Shown one piece after another: positions 6,865 through 12,652 of a stretch of DNA of 12,652 nucleotides. The position numbers and the translations under genes are program-made. The stretch lies in assembly GCA_964517345.1 (NCBI GenBank), contig CAZFBZ010000042.1, forward strand, positions 1 through 12,652. Direction: 5' to 3'. The DNA is from DAISLF01 sp964517345 (GTDB lineage Bacteria > Patescibacteriota > Gracilibacteria > Peribacterales > Peribacteraceae). Under the pieces are notes generated by a model. That model did no database searches. It was not told the origin of the DNA and was given only the letters and a program-made list of their open reading frames with translations. Each line of letters begins with the position of its first letter. Positions within the stretch are counted from its first letter, which is position 1.

Positions 6865-9153
6865 TTACAGCGCCTTGAGCGGCGCGATGCTGAGGGCAAA
6901 AGACTTGGTCTGACCCGAATCGAATTTGATCGTCGCGATGTCGCCCCGGCGTCCCGTGATCGTCCCGGCGCCGAAGCTCGGATGCGCAACGCGCGTGCCT
7001 TCGCCGAAGTCCGATCCATCCTGGTTCATGTCGCCGTCGAACGGCGTGTCCTGATTGAACTCCACGTCCACGCCTGGCGAGTCGCTCTGGCGGAAAGGCT
7101 GCAGCTTGGCGCGCGGCCCGCCGGATCCATAGCCACCCGCCTTGATGCGTCCGCTCTCGCTGGCCCAGGCAAACGCGCTCAGCAGCTCGTCGCTGCGGCG
7201 CTCGGTGAGGTGCGCGGGGATGTCATCCAGAAACCGGCTCGGTGCGTTGCTCTGCGTCTCACCCCAGAGCATGCGGCTGCGGGCGCAGAGCAGGCGCAGG
7301 TGCGTCTTGGCGCGCGTCATGCCGACGTACATCAGGCGTCGTTCCTCCTCCAGCTGGCTCTTGTCGATCGACGAATTGCTATGCGGGAAGATGCCTTCCT
7401 CGCAGCCGCCGATCATCACGTGCTCGAACTCCAGGCCTTTGCAGAGGTGCAGGGTCATCAGCGTGACGGCGTCATCCTTCACGTCCGAGAGCTTGTCGAC
7501 CTCGGAGACGAGCGCCACTTCCTCCAAAAAACTCGTCAGCGACGTGTGCGGATCGAGGCCGTCATACTTATGCATCACCGTGAGCAGTTCCTGCACGTTC
7601 TGCCAGCGGTCCTCGCCGTCATCCGTGTCGTCACGCAGCCAGCCTTCCATGTCGATCGTTTCCAGCAGCTGCGCGGCGAGCTCCGAGACCACGTGCGTCG
7701 TCGTCATCCCCTGGAAGCGCACGATCGTCTCGATAAACTTCTCGATGCGCGTGCGCACGCCCTCATTCAGATCCGGGATCTCGCCGGCGGCAGCCAGCGT
7801 TTGCCAGAGCGTCAGTCTGTTCGCCGAGGCGTAGGCCTGCATGTGGCCGATGCTCGTCAGGCCGATCTTCCGGGATGGCACGTTTAAAATGCGCAGCAGC
7901 GAGAGCGTGTCCGCCGGGTTCAGGATTGCGTACAGATAGGCCAACACGTCTTTCACTTCTTTGCGCAGGTAGAACTTCACGCCGCCCACGATGCGGTAGG
8001 GGATGCCCGCGCGCATGCAGGCCTCTTCGAACAGGCGCGACTGCGCGTTGGTGCGGTACAAGATGACCTGCTCGTTGTAGGGCACGTCAGCCTTGCGCAT
8101 CGTCTCCGCGGCCATGATCGCTTCCTCGGCCTCCTTCCGCTCGTCGCGCACCTCATGGATCGTCACGAGCGGTCCGGTCTTGCGGCTGGACCACATCATC
8201 TTCTCGGGACGATCGGGGTTGGCGGCGATCACGGCGTTGGCGGCGTCCAGCACGATCTGCGTGGAGCGATAGTTCTGTTCCAGCTTGATACGCAGCGCGT
8301 CGGGGTATTCTTTCTCGAATTCCAGGATGTTGCGGATATCCGCGCCGCGGAACGCGTAGATGCTCTGGTCCGGATCGCCGATGACGCACAGGTTGCGGTA
8401 CTTCTGCGCGAGCAGGCTGATGAACAGGTACTGCGCGTGGTTGGTGTCCTGGTACTCGTCGACGTGCAGGAACCGCCATGTCTCCTGGTAGCGGTCCAGC
8501 ACCTCGGGCACCTCGTGGAAGAGGCGCACCGTCTCCAGAATCAGATCGTCGAAATCCAGTGCGTTGGCTTCCTTCAGCGCGTCCTGGTACCGCTGGTACG
8601 CCCGTATGACCTGCTGCATGTGCGCCGTCGTGGCCTGCGGCATGGCGTCTTTGGGGCTCAGGGCCTCGCTCTTGAACCGTCCGACGTACCCGAGGGCGGC
8701 GCGCGCCTTCAGCTCTTTCTCATCGATCTGCATCTCCTTGAGCACGGTCTTCATCAGTTTCTCCTGATCGTCCGTGTCGTAGATCACGAACGTCCGGTCC
8801 CGCCCGAGGCGCTCGATGTCCCGGCGCAGGATGCGCACGCACACGCTGTGGAACGTGCCCATCATTGGCAGGCGGCCCTGTCCGATCTGTCCGGTCAGAT
8901 CCGTCTGATCGGTGAGGCGCAGCAGGTTCTTGATGCGTTCTTTCATCTCGGTGGCGGCCTTGTTTGTGAAGGTCACGGCAAGTATCTGCCACGGCGGAAC
9001 GCCCTGTTGCATCATGTTGGCGATGCGGTGCGTGAGGGCCTTTGTCTTGCCGCTACCCGCGCCAGCGAGAATAAGCGCCGGTCCCTGGATCTGTTTCACT
9101 GCCTGACTCTGCGGTTCGTTGAGGTTGCCGAGGATGGGGTCGGTGTCTGGCAC
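6865..9153 (-). CDS. pcrA: ATP-dependent 3'-5' DNA helicase, PcrA/UvrD family (SF1A)
   Basis: 762 residues, full family length. Helicase motifs in order: Q-motif LNEPQSQAV (11-19), Walker A GAGSGKT (31-37), motif Ia VTFTNKAATEM (60-70), FHSVCVRILRR (101-111), Walker B VDEYQDTN (231-238), motif III GDPDQSIYAFRGA (259-271), motif IV EQNYRS (292-297), motif V TLHLCKGLEFEHV, and motif VI EEERRLMYVGMTRAK. The C-terminus GTRVAHPSFGAGTITGRRGDIATIKFDSG is the Tudor-like domain of PcrA/UvrD that contacts RNA polymerase. Roles: nucleotide excision repair, removal of recombinase filaments and stalled polymerase. The start is GTG 9153, preceded by TATGCT and 6 nt, so possibly leaderless. It lies 51 nt after the small zinc-finger gene and 60 nt before the peptidase gene. 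I cannot separate PcrA, UvrD and Rep by sequence alone. Confidence 0.95.
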   Translation of the reverse strand: MPDTDPILGNLNEPQSQAVKQIQGPALILAGAGSGKTKALTHRIANMMQQGVPPWQILAVTFTNKAATEMKERIKNLLRLTDQTDLTGQIGQGRLPMMGTFHSVCVRILRRDIERLGRDRTFVIYDTDDQEKLMKTVLKEMQIDEKELKARAALGYVGRFKSEALSPKDAMPQATTAHMQQVIRAYQRYQDALKEANALDFDDLILETVRLFHEVPEVLDRYQETWRFLHVDEYQDTNHAQYLFISLLAQKYRNLCVIGDPDQSIYAFRGADIRNILEFEKEYPDALRIKLEQNYRSTQIVLDAANAVIAANPDRPEKMMWSSRKTGPLVTIHEVRDERKEAEEAIMAAETMRKADVPYNEQVILYRTNAQSRLFEEACMRAGIPYRIVGGVKFYLRKEVKDVLAYLYAILNPADTLSLLRILNVPSRKIGLTSIGHMQAYASANRLTLWQTLAAAGEIPDLNEGVRTRIEKFIETIVRFQGMTTTHVVSELAAQLLETIDMEGWLRDDTDDGEDRWQNVQELLTVMHKYDGLDPHTSLTSFLEEVALVSEVDKLSDVKDDAVTLMTLHLCKGLEFEHVMIGGCEEGIFPHSNSSIDKSQLEEERRLMYVGMTRAKTHLRLLCARSRMLWGETQSNAPSRFLDDIPAHLTERRSDELLSAFAWASESGRIKAGGYGSGGPRAKLQPFRQSDSPGVDVEFNQDTPFDGDMNQDGSDFGEGTRVAHPSFGAGTITGRRGDIATIKFDSGQTKSFALSIAPLKAL

Positions 9154-9190
9154 CGGCGGAGCATACCTGACGCATGCTCAACGAGTCAGG
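9154..9190 (-). promoter_or_regulatory. Promoter candidate and inverted repeat before the helicase gene
   Basis: TATGCT (9165-9160) lies 6 nt before GTG 9153. The upstream -35 is weak (CTGACT, 18-nt spacer). An inverted repeat GTCAGG (9171-9166 read on the minus strand) with CCTGAC (9190-9185), spaced by 13 nt, abuts the -10 and could be an operator. It is not a LexA-type CTG-N10-CAG box. Confidence 0.35.
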
Positions 9191-9204
9191 ACGTTCCCGG
9201 TCTT

Positions 9205-9432
9205 TCAGATAAAGCCGCCTTCCTGTAGAGCCGTGCGCACATCCTCAATCAGTTCCCTGCAGTCACGACAGCGCCCCAGGTGACGCTCCTGTTGCTCATT
9301 GGGTTTCACCACACCCTCCGCCAGACGGGCTAGTGTGTTCTCATCCAAATGAGGCCCCATCTTCTGTGCGGTCCGTCGCACCTCTTGGATAAAATCCGAG
9401 GCGGCGTCATGCGGACACTGTGGATTAGCCAT
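9205..9432 (-). CDS. Small HxxxCxxC zinc-finger protein (anti-sigma ZAS-like), copy 2
   Basis: 75 residues. The stretch HLDENTLARLAEG (28-40), followed by H51-L-G-R-C55-R-D-C58, matches the layout of ZAS/zf-HC2 zinc-binding anti-sigma domains (Hx3Cx2C). Those normally bind and hold an ECF sigma factor, with H28 a possible further ligand. There is no transmembrane segment and no sigma factor in the window, so it would be a soluble ZAS protein or a zinc finger used for something else. It is a clear paralogue of the protein encoded at 9514-9813: the first His is 23 residues before the HxxxCxxC in both. It has its own strong promoter at 9457-9485 and no Shine-Dalgarno before ATG 9432. Function beyond zinc binding is unknown. 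Confidence 0.75.
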   Translation of the reverse strand: MANPQCPHDAASDFIQEVRRTAQKMGPHLDENTLARLAEGVVKPNEQQERHLGRCRDCRELIEDVRTALQEGGFI

Positions 9433-9456
9433 AGACGTTTGAAGGGAATATATGTA

Positions 9457-9485
9457 ATTATAACATTTTTATTAAAAAATGTAAA
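9457..9485 (-). promoter_or_regulatory. Strong extended -10 promoter with embedded inverted repeat
   Basis: TTTACA (9485-9480), a 17-nt spacer, TATAAT (9462-9457) preceded by TGT (an extended -10). The spacer is almost filled by a perfect 8-bp inverted repeat, ACATTTTT / AAAAATGT around a 4-nt centre (9463-9482). Predicted start is about 9450, giving an untranslated leader of about 18 nt before ATG 9432. Confidence 0.7.
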
Positions 9486-9495
9486 ATACCGCCAA

Positions 9496-9515
9496 AACCG
9501 CCAGTGGTTGCGGTT
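9496..9515 (-). terminator. Weak hairpin at the stop of the first zinc-finger gene
   Basis: AACCGC (9515-9510) overlaps the TAA and pairs with GCGGTT (9501-9496), followed by TTGG. It could slow or partly stop transcription before the next promoter. The short stem and lack of a real U-run keep confidence low. Confidence 0.25.
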
Positions 9516-9813
9516 ACGCCACGTCGCTCTCGTCCGTCGTCTCCTCCAAACGGAGCTTCATCGTGTAGACGAAATCCGGCGGGGGATACGCGTGAGATCC
9601 GGATTCGCTTTCCCGCAGGATGTCGACGACCGCGAACACTTCTTCGCGGCAGTGGTCGCAGATCCGCAGGTGTCCGAACGGGACCTGCTTGCCGCAGTGC
9701 ATCGCCTCGGCCAGCACCGCGACAGTCTGCGCGTTGAAATGCGCGTGCGTGTCCGAGGGCACCTCGACAGCATCGGAAGCGTCGTCGCCGGGGAATGCGT
9801 CGTTCATCTTCAT
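9514..9813 (-). CDS. Small HxxxCxxC zinc-finger protein (anti-sigma ZAS-like), copy 1
   Basis: 99 residues, with a possible internal start at M3 (9807). HFNAQTVAVLAEAMHCG (25-41) is followed by H48-L-R-I-C52-D-H-C55. This is the same Hx3Cx2C finger and the same 23-residue spacing from the first His as the protein encoded at 9205-9432, plus an acidic N-terminal extension and a C-terminal tail ending in EETTDESDVA. There is an extra CxG at C40. No membrane segment is seen. The ATG is a single base after the rmuC stop, so the gene is co-transcribed and probably translationally coupled with rmuC. ZAS-type anti-sigma activity is inferred from motif layout only; a structural or nucleic-acid-binding finger is equally possible. 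Confidence 0.75.
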   Translation of the reverse strand: MKMNDAFPGDDASDAVEVPSDTHAHFNAQTVAVLAEAMHCGKQVPFGHLRICDHCREEVFAVVDILRESESGSHAYPPPDFVYTMKLRLEETTDESDVA

Positions 9814-9814
9814 C

Positions 9815-10963
9815 TCAGAGTGTCTGCGTGCGGCTGGCTGCTGCGACCTTCTTCGCGGTCACGCTCTCCACAGTGATTTCCAATGAGGGGGCAGCAATGC
9901 CCCGATCGGCGCGCATCTCTTCGATCTTCGTCAGTTGGCGGTCCAGCTGGCGCTCGCGGGTGCCGACCAGCTCCTCGTAGCCCTTGTGCACTGTCTCGAA
10001 GCGCGCGCGGACCGTCTCCATCTGCTCCTTGAATTTCTCCCACTGCTGCTTGAACGCGCCGAACACCGAGAGCATTTCCATCGACTTGCTCTCCATGCTG
10101 AAGTTATCGATGCCCTGGCGGATAACAGAAAGGATCGCGTACAGGCTGAGCGGCGAGCAGATGATCGTCTTGGCGCGCATGGCCTCGTCGATGAGCGAGC
10201 GGTCCACTTCGTTGATGAAGCCGAAGATCTGTTCGTTCGGCACAAAGAGCAGCACGTAGTCCACCGTCTGGTCCTCGCCGTTGATGTAGTCGCGCGTCTG
10301 CACTTCCTTGATGCGGTCGCGGACATCCTTCAGGAATTTCTTCTTGTAATCCTCGCGGTCCTTCTCGCCTTCGGCTTCCACGTAGAGCTGGTAGTTGTTG
10401 AACGGGAATTTCACGTCCATGTTCAGCTTGCGGTTCTGCGGCAGCAGAAAGGTGAAATCCGGCTTGGAGCCCGCGGCTTCCAGGCGCTTCTGCTTGATGT
10501 AGTTGATGCCTTCGATCAGGCCCGAGAGCCGCAGCACGTCCTCCGCCATGCGCTCGCCCCACTGGCCGCGCCCGCTGTTGCTGGTGAGCGCGCTCTTGAG
10601 GTTGCCCGTCGTCTCGTTGAGGTCATGAATCACTTTCGCGGCGTCGCCGAGGCGCGTGTCGATCTTCACGTTGCCCTTTCCGATCTCCTGCATCAGCTTC
10701 TCCATGCGATCCAGATCACGGGTCAGATCTTTCTTCATCGACTGCAGCGTGCCGTCGATCACTTCTTTTTTGCCCGTCAGTTTCGTCTCGGCGAGACGCA
10801 GGATGTGTTCGGTCTGCTTGCCGACGACTGCCGCGGCGAGGGATTCCACCATCTCCTCGGAGTCCTTCTTGGATTTGCCGGCCATGAACTGCATGAAGAC
10901 CGCGCCGAGTGCCCCGCCGATGACCAAGCCGATGAGGAGAGAGGAGAGATTCACGGGCGGCAT
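9815..10963 (-). CDS. rmuC: DNA recombination protein RmuC
   Basis: 382 residues. One N-terminal membrane segment (about 6-28, LSSLLIGLVIGGALGAVFMQF) is followed by a charged coiled-coil region (about 30-125). The RmuC core follows: SGRGQWGERMAEDVL (130-144), SKPDFTFLLP (166-175), LNMDVKFPFNNY (180-191), VDYVLLFVPNEQIFGFI (234-250), and SPLSLYAILSVIRQ. PD (168-169), D183 and K185 fit the PD-(D/E)XK nuclease-like core proposed for this family. In E. coli rmuC limits inversions at short inverted repeats; the biochemical activity is not settled. The C-terminal third is again coiled-coil-like. It is first in the run rmuC, zinc-finger 1, zinc-finger 2, pcrA, M41-like, and divergent from rpsO. Confidence 0.93.
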   Translation of the reverse strand: MPPVNLSSLLIGLVIGGALGAVFMQFMAGKSKKDSEEMVESLAAAVVGKQTEHILRLAETKLTGKKEVIDGTLQSMKKDLTRDLDRMEKLMQEIGKGNVKIDTRLGDAAKVIHDLNETTGNLKSALTSNSGRGQWGERMAEDVLRLSGLIEGINYIKQKRLEAAGSKPDFTFLLPQNRKLNMDVKFPFNNYQLYVEAEGEKDREDYKKKFLKDVRDRIKEVQTRDYINGEDQTVDYVLLFVPNEQIFGFINEVDRSLIDEAMRAKTIICSPLSLYAILSVIRQGIDNFSMESKSMEMLSVFGAFKQQWEKFKEQMETVRARFETVHKGYEELVGTRERQLDRQLTKIEEMRADRGIAAPSLEITVESVTAKKVAAASRTQTL

Positions 10964-11003
10964 CGTAGCACAGAGCCCCGGCAGAACACGCTTGGCAGGG
11001 AGG

Positions 11004-11049
11004 GTGGACTATCGTCCACTGTCATGGCGAAGCGGCTCTGCTCAGAGCC
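11004..11049. promoter_or_regulatory. Two palindromes in the rmuC-rpsO divergent region
   Basis: GTGGAC-TATC-GTCCAC (11004-11019) and GGCTCTG-CT-CAGAGCC (11034-11049) are perfect inverted repeats 14 nt apart, in the 209-nt space between rmuC and rpsO. They could be operators for either gene. The second is followed by ATTTT on the plus strand and might instead be a weak terminator. No clear promoter for rmuC was found here. Confidence 0.4.
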
Positions 11050-11067
11050 ATTTTCCGGGCCCCAGTC

Positions 11068-11095
11068 TTGCTTTTTCCGCCCGGATTCATAGAAT
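11068..11095 (+). promoter_or_regulatory. Promoter candidate of rpsO
   Basis: TTGCTT (11068-11073), a 16-nt spacer, TAGAAT (11090-11095, 5 of 6 matches to -10). Predicted start is near 11102, which gives a leader of about 70 nt before ATG 11173. Confidence 0.45.
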
Positions 11096-11105
11096 AAGTC
11101 CCCGT

Positions 11106-11142
11106 CCGCGCTCCAGACAGGGAATCTCCTTCCGTGGCGCGG
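11106..11142 (+). promoter_or_regulatory. Structured rpsO leader, possible S15 autoregulatory element
   Basis: CCGCGC (11106-11111) pairs with GCGCGG (11137-11142); inside the 25-nt loop GGAA can pair with TTCC. Ribosomal protein S15 controls its own mRNA in several phyla through unrelated structured leaders, so a structured leader here is suggestive. I cannot place it in a described S15-binding class. Confidence 0.35.
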
Positions 11143-11172
11143 CACTAACTGTTTTATTCATTCCCGAAAGCC

Positions 11173-11442
11173 ATGTCCATCAAGCGCACGCAGAAGAAAA
11201 ACCTCATCACCAAGCATCGCACGCACACCAAGGACACCGGTTCTCCGCAGGTCCAGATCGCCATCCTCACCAAGGAGATCGGCCTTCTCACCGACCACCT
11301 CAAGGACCACAAGAAGGATCACTCCGCCCGCCGCGGACTCCTCGGGAAAGTCGCGCAGCGCCGCAAGCTCCTCACGTACCTCCGCATGAACAAGCCCGAG
11401 CAGTACCAGAAGGTGCTCGAGCTCCATAAGCTCAAAAAGTGA
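11173..11442 (+). CDS. rpsO: 30S ribosomal protein S15
   Basis: 89 residues, the standard bacterial length. It binds the 16S rRNA central domain early in small-subunit assembly and takes part in an intersubunit bridge. The signature DTGSPQVQIAILT, the LTDHLKDHKKDHSARRGLL block and the C-terminal RRKLLTYLRM...YQKVLELHKLKK are all present. The protein is very basic. Only GAAAG precedes the ATG, a weak Shine-Dalgarno at best. Arg codons are all CGC, and this codon use can serve as the reference for high expression in the window. pnp, a frequent rpsO neighbour, is absent; the next gene is a convergent methyltransferase. Confidence 0.98.
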   Translation: MSIKRTQKKNLITKHRTHTKDTGSPQVQIAILTKEIGLLTDHLKDHKKDHSARRGLLGKVAQRRKLLTYLRMNKPEQYQKVLELHKLKK

Positions 11443-11462
11443 GCCGTCCCACGCAGTGTATC

Positions 11463-11484
11463 AAGCGGTCCGCGAGGGCCGCTT
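11463..11484. terminator. Hairpin between convergent rpsO and methyltransferase genes
   Basis: AAGCGG (11463-11468) pairs with CCGCTT (11479-11484), extended by CC/GG inside and a GCGA loop, and followed on the plus strand by TCGTTA. It lies in the 45-nt gap between the stops and probably ends rpsO transcription. The U-run is short, and a role for the minus strand is less certain. Confidence 0.55.
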
Positions 11485-11487
11485 TCG

Positions 11488-12456
11488 TTATGCGGCGAGT
11501 TCGTAGGTGACGGCGCGGTGATGCTTGGACAATTCATCGTCTCCGCCGGGCCCGGGCGCGGGCGCGACACTGCTGACGAGGCGGTACGGGAAGCCTCTGA
11601 ATTCCGCGCGTTCGCTTTTGCGGATCATCACCGTATGGACGTCGCCGGGCACGCACGAGAACTCTTTTTCACACCCCGTCTTCCGGATGATCTCCTCAAG
11701 AGACGGTGACTTGAAGAGCTGCGGCATGTACGAAAAGAACGCGACGCCGCCGGGCTTCAGCACGCGGTAGGCTTCGGTCAGCGCCTTCAGCGGGTCCGGC
11801 ACGTACATCAGCGTCTCGCTGGAGTAGGCAACATCAATGGATGTATCAGCCAGCGGCAGATGCTGGGCGTCGGCTTTGATGTACGAGGCGCGGTGTTTTT
11901 TGTCCGTGAGCAGCGGATTGAGATCCATGCCGATGCACTGTGCCTGTGGATAGCGCCCCGCCACTTGTTCGATGGCCATTCCCGCGCCGCAGCCGATATC
12001 CAGGACACGCATGCCGGGATCGCCCTGCTTGGCGCGCGCAAGGAGTTCGGCGGACACCGTCGTTCCCGTGTTGGCGACGTACATATCGATGCTCTCGATC
12101 GGGCGGCCGACGGAATAGGGATCGAGCACTTCCTGCAGCGCGGTTTTCGCCATGCCGCCGTACGCGGCGACGAGCCGCCTGTGCGCTTCTTCCGCGTCAT
12201 GCGGATCGTCCGCCTCAGTCGGCTCCGTCTGGTCCGGTTCCGTGTGGATGTCTTCGCGGCGCACGAGACGCACCGTTCCCGGTCCCGTCATGCCGCGCCT
12301 GCGCACGATGAACTCGACGAGGGGCGGCTGCTGCGTGCGCGTGATGCGCTGGGCAACTGCTTCCCATCCATCTTCGATGACCGGCTCAGGCAAATCCCGG
12401 CCGCGATCCCAGCTGACGGTTGTGCGGATCGAGACGGGTCGGGGAGTCTGGCCCAC
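11488..12456 (-). CDS. Class I SAM-dependent methyltransferase
   Basis: 322 residues from GTG 12456. The C-terminal two thirds is a Methyltransf_11/25-type Rossmann domain: motif I VLDIGCGAGMAIEQV (151-165), acidic D178 after beta-2 (IGMDLNP), DAQHLPLADTSIDVAYSSETLMYVPD (196-221), and EAYRVLKPGG (228-237). Residues 1 to about 120 contain no recognised domain and include an acidic, Pro/Asp/Glu-rich linker (73-92). The substrate cannot be told; small-molecule, lipid/quinone and sugar methylases share this fold. The start is uncertain. The same frame is open for another 32 codons to ATT 12552, just behind a TATAAT promoter, while AAAGGA has ideal spacing to an out-of-frame ATG at 12463. It is convergent with rpsO and appears to be alone in its transcription unit. 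Confidence 0.8.
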   Translation of the reverse strand: MGQTPRPVSIRTTVSWDRGRDLPEPVIEDGWEAVAQRITRTQQPPLVEFIVRRRGMTGPGTVRLVRREDIHTEPDQTEPTEADDPHDAEEAHRRLVAAYGGMAKTALQEVLDPYSVGRPIESIDMYVANTGTTVSAELLARAKQGDPGMRVLDIGCGAGMAIEQVAGRYPQAQCIGMDLNPLLTDKKHRASYIKADAQHLPLADTSIDVAYSSETLMYVPDPLKALTEAYRVLKPGGVAFFSYMPQLFKSPSLEEIIRKTGCEKEFSCVPGDVHTVMIRKSERAEFRGFPYRLVSSVAPAPGPGGDDELSKHHRAVTYELAA

Positions 12457-12557
12457 TGTCCATCCGGGTCCTTTCTCGCCTCTCAGGATGGAGGCGATGA
12501 GCGGGTCATCGGATGCGGATTCTGCCGGCGTCGGACCGAGTGGGGCGCGAATAGAAT

Positions 12558-12586
12558 ATTATAGCATAAATCGTTTATTGAGTCAC
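12558..12586 (-). promoter_or_regulatory. Promoter of the methyltransferase gene
   Basis: GTGACT (12586-12581, 4 of 6 matches), a 17-nt spacer, and a perfect TATAAT (12563-12558). Predicted start is near 12551. That gives either a 95-nt leader to GTG 12456 or a leaderless mRNA reading from about 12552 in the same frame. Confidence 0.7.
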
Positions 12587-12590
12587 TTTT

Positions 12591-12602
12591 CCTGCATGCA
12601 GG
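12591..12602. repeat. 12-bp perfect palindrome upstream of the methyltransferase promoter
   Basis: CCTGCATGCAGG lies 4 nt upstream of the -35 element. It could be a binding site for a dimeric regulator, or a restriction-type site by chance. Confidence 0.35.
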
Positions 12603-12611
12603 CACGACGTG

Positions 12612-12639
12612 GCCGGCTGCTCTGGGGAGAGCAGCCGGC
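12612..12639. repeat. Very stable 12-bp hairpin sharing its stem with the hairpin at 5974-6004
   Basis: GCCGGCTGCTCT (12612-12623) and AGAGCAGCCGGC (12628-12639) pair perfectly around GGGG. No U-run follows on either strand within the window. The nine outer stem bases, GCCGGCTGC/GCAGCCGGC, are identical to those at 5974-5982/5996-6004, while the loops differ. It may be the transcription end of a gene beyond the right edge, or one member of a dispersed hairpin family. Confidence 0.6.
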
Positions 12640-12652
12640 GGCCGTGAGGTGT

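Noticed and set aside
9166..9190. SOS (LexA) box before pcrA
   Set aside because: The inverted repeat is CCTGAC-N13-GTCAGG, which fits neither the E. coli CTGT-N8-ACAG nor the Bacillus-type GAACN4GTTC box.
8155..11092. Plus-strand ORFs of 357 and 385 codons opposite pcrA and rmuC
   Set aside because: No domains, composition of shadow frames, and the opposite strand encodes full-length conserved proteins.

Overview
The window is a compact bacterial chromosome segment with GC-rich genes, AT-rich promoters and no mobile element, tRNA or CRISPR array. TGA is used as a stop, so the code is standard. Several features fit a member of the candidate phyla radiation (Patescibacteria, possibly a Peregrinibacteria/Peribacteria-like lineage): mostly no Shine-Dalgarno sequences, promoters that run almost into the start codon, and lone housekeeping genes scattered among short unknown proteins. 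That placement is an inference from style and gene content, not a match to a known genome.

Region 1 (1-3301, minus strand) is a shikimate-pathway operon, transcribed DAHP synthase, then aroB, then aroA (cut by the left window edge). It makes DAHP, then 3-dehydroquinate, and includes the later EPSP step. Upstream of the DAHP synthase is a promoter-like site, a 25-codon ORF with a run of Phe codons, and a leader RNA with competing pairings. Together these look like a phenylalanine-sensing attenuation leader.

Region 2 (3358-5169, minus) encodes a Tmtc-like polytopic membrane protein with a C-terminal TPR domain. Region 3 (5220-6010, plus) is a separate transcription unit: a promoter candidate, a short ORF, a strong antiterminator/terminator pair, and then a 125-residue basic protein of unknown function with ribosomal-protein-like codon use and the only textbook Shine-Dalgarno in the window.

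Region 4 (6013-10963, minus) reads rmuC, two small paralogous HxxxCxxC zinc-finger (ZAS-like) proteins, a PcrA/UvrD helicase, and a stand-alone M41-like zinc peptidase lacking an AAA+ domain. The second zinc-finger gene and the peptidase gene each have a palindrome inside a good sigma-70-type promoter. rmuC and pcrA connect this stretch to DNA maintenance.

Region 5 (10964-12652) has a divergent regulatory region, rpsO on the plus strand with a structured leader, a convergent SAM-dependent methyltransferase, and that gene's TATAAT promoter. A very stable hairpin at the right edge shares its stem sequence with the hairpin between the unknown gene and the peptidase.
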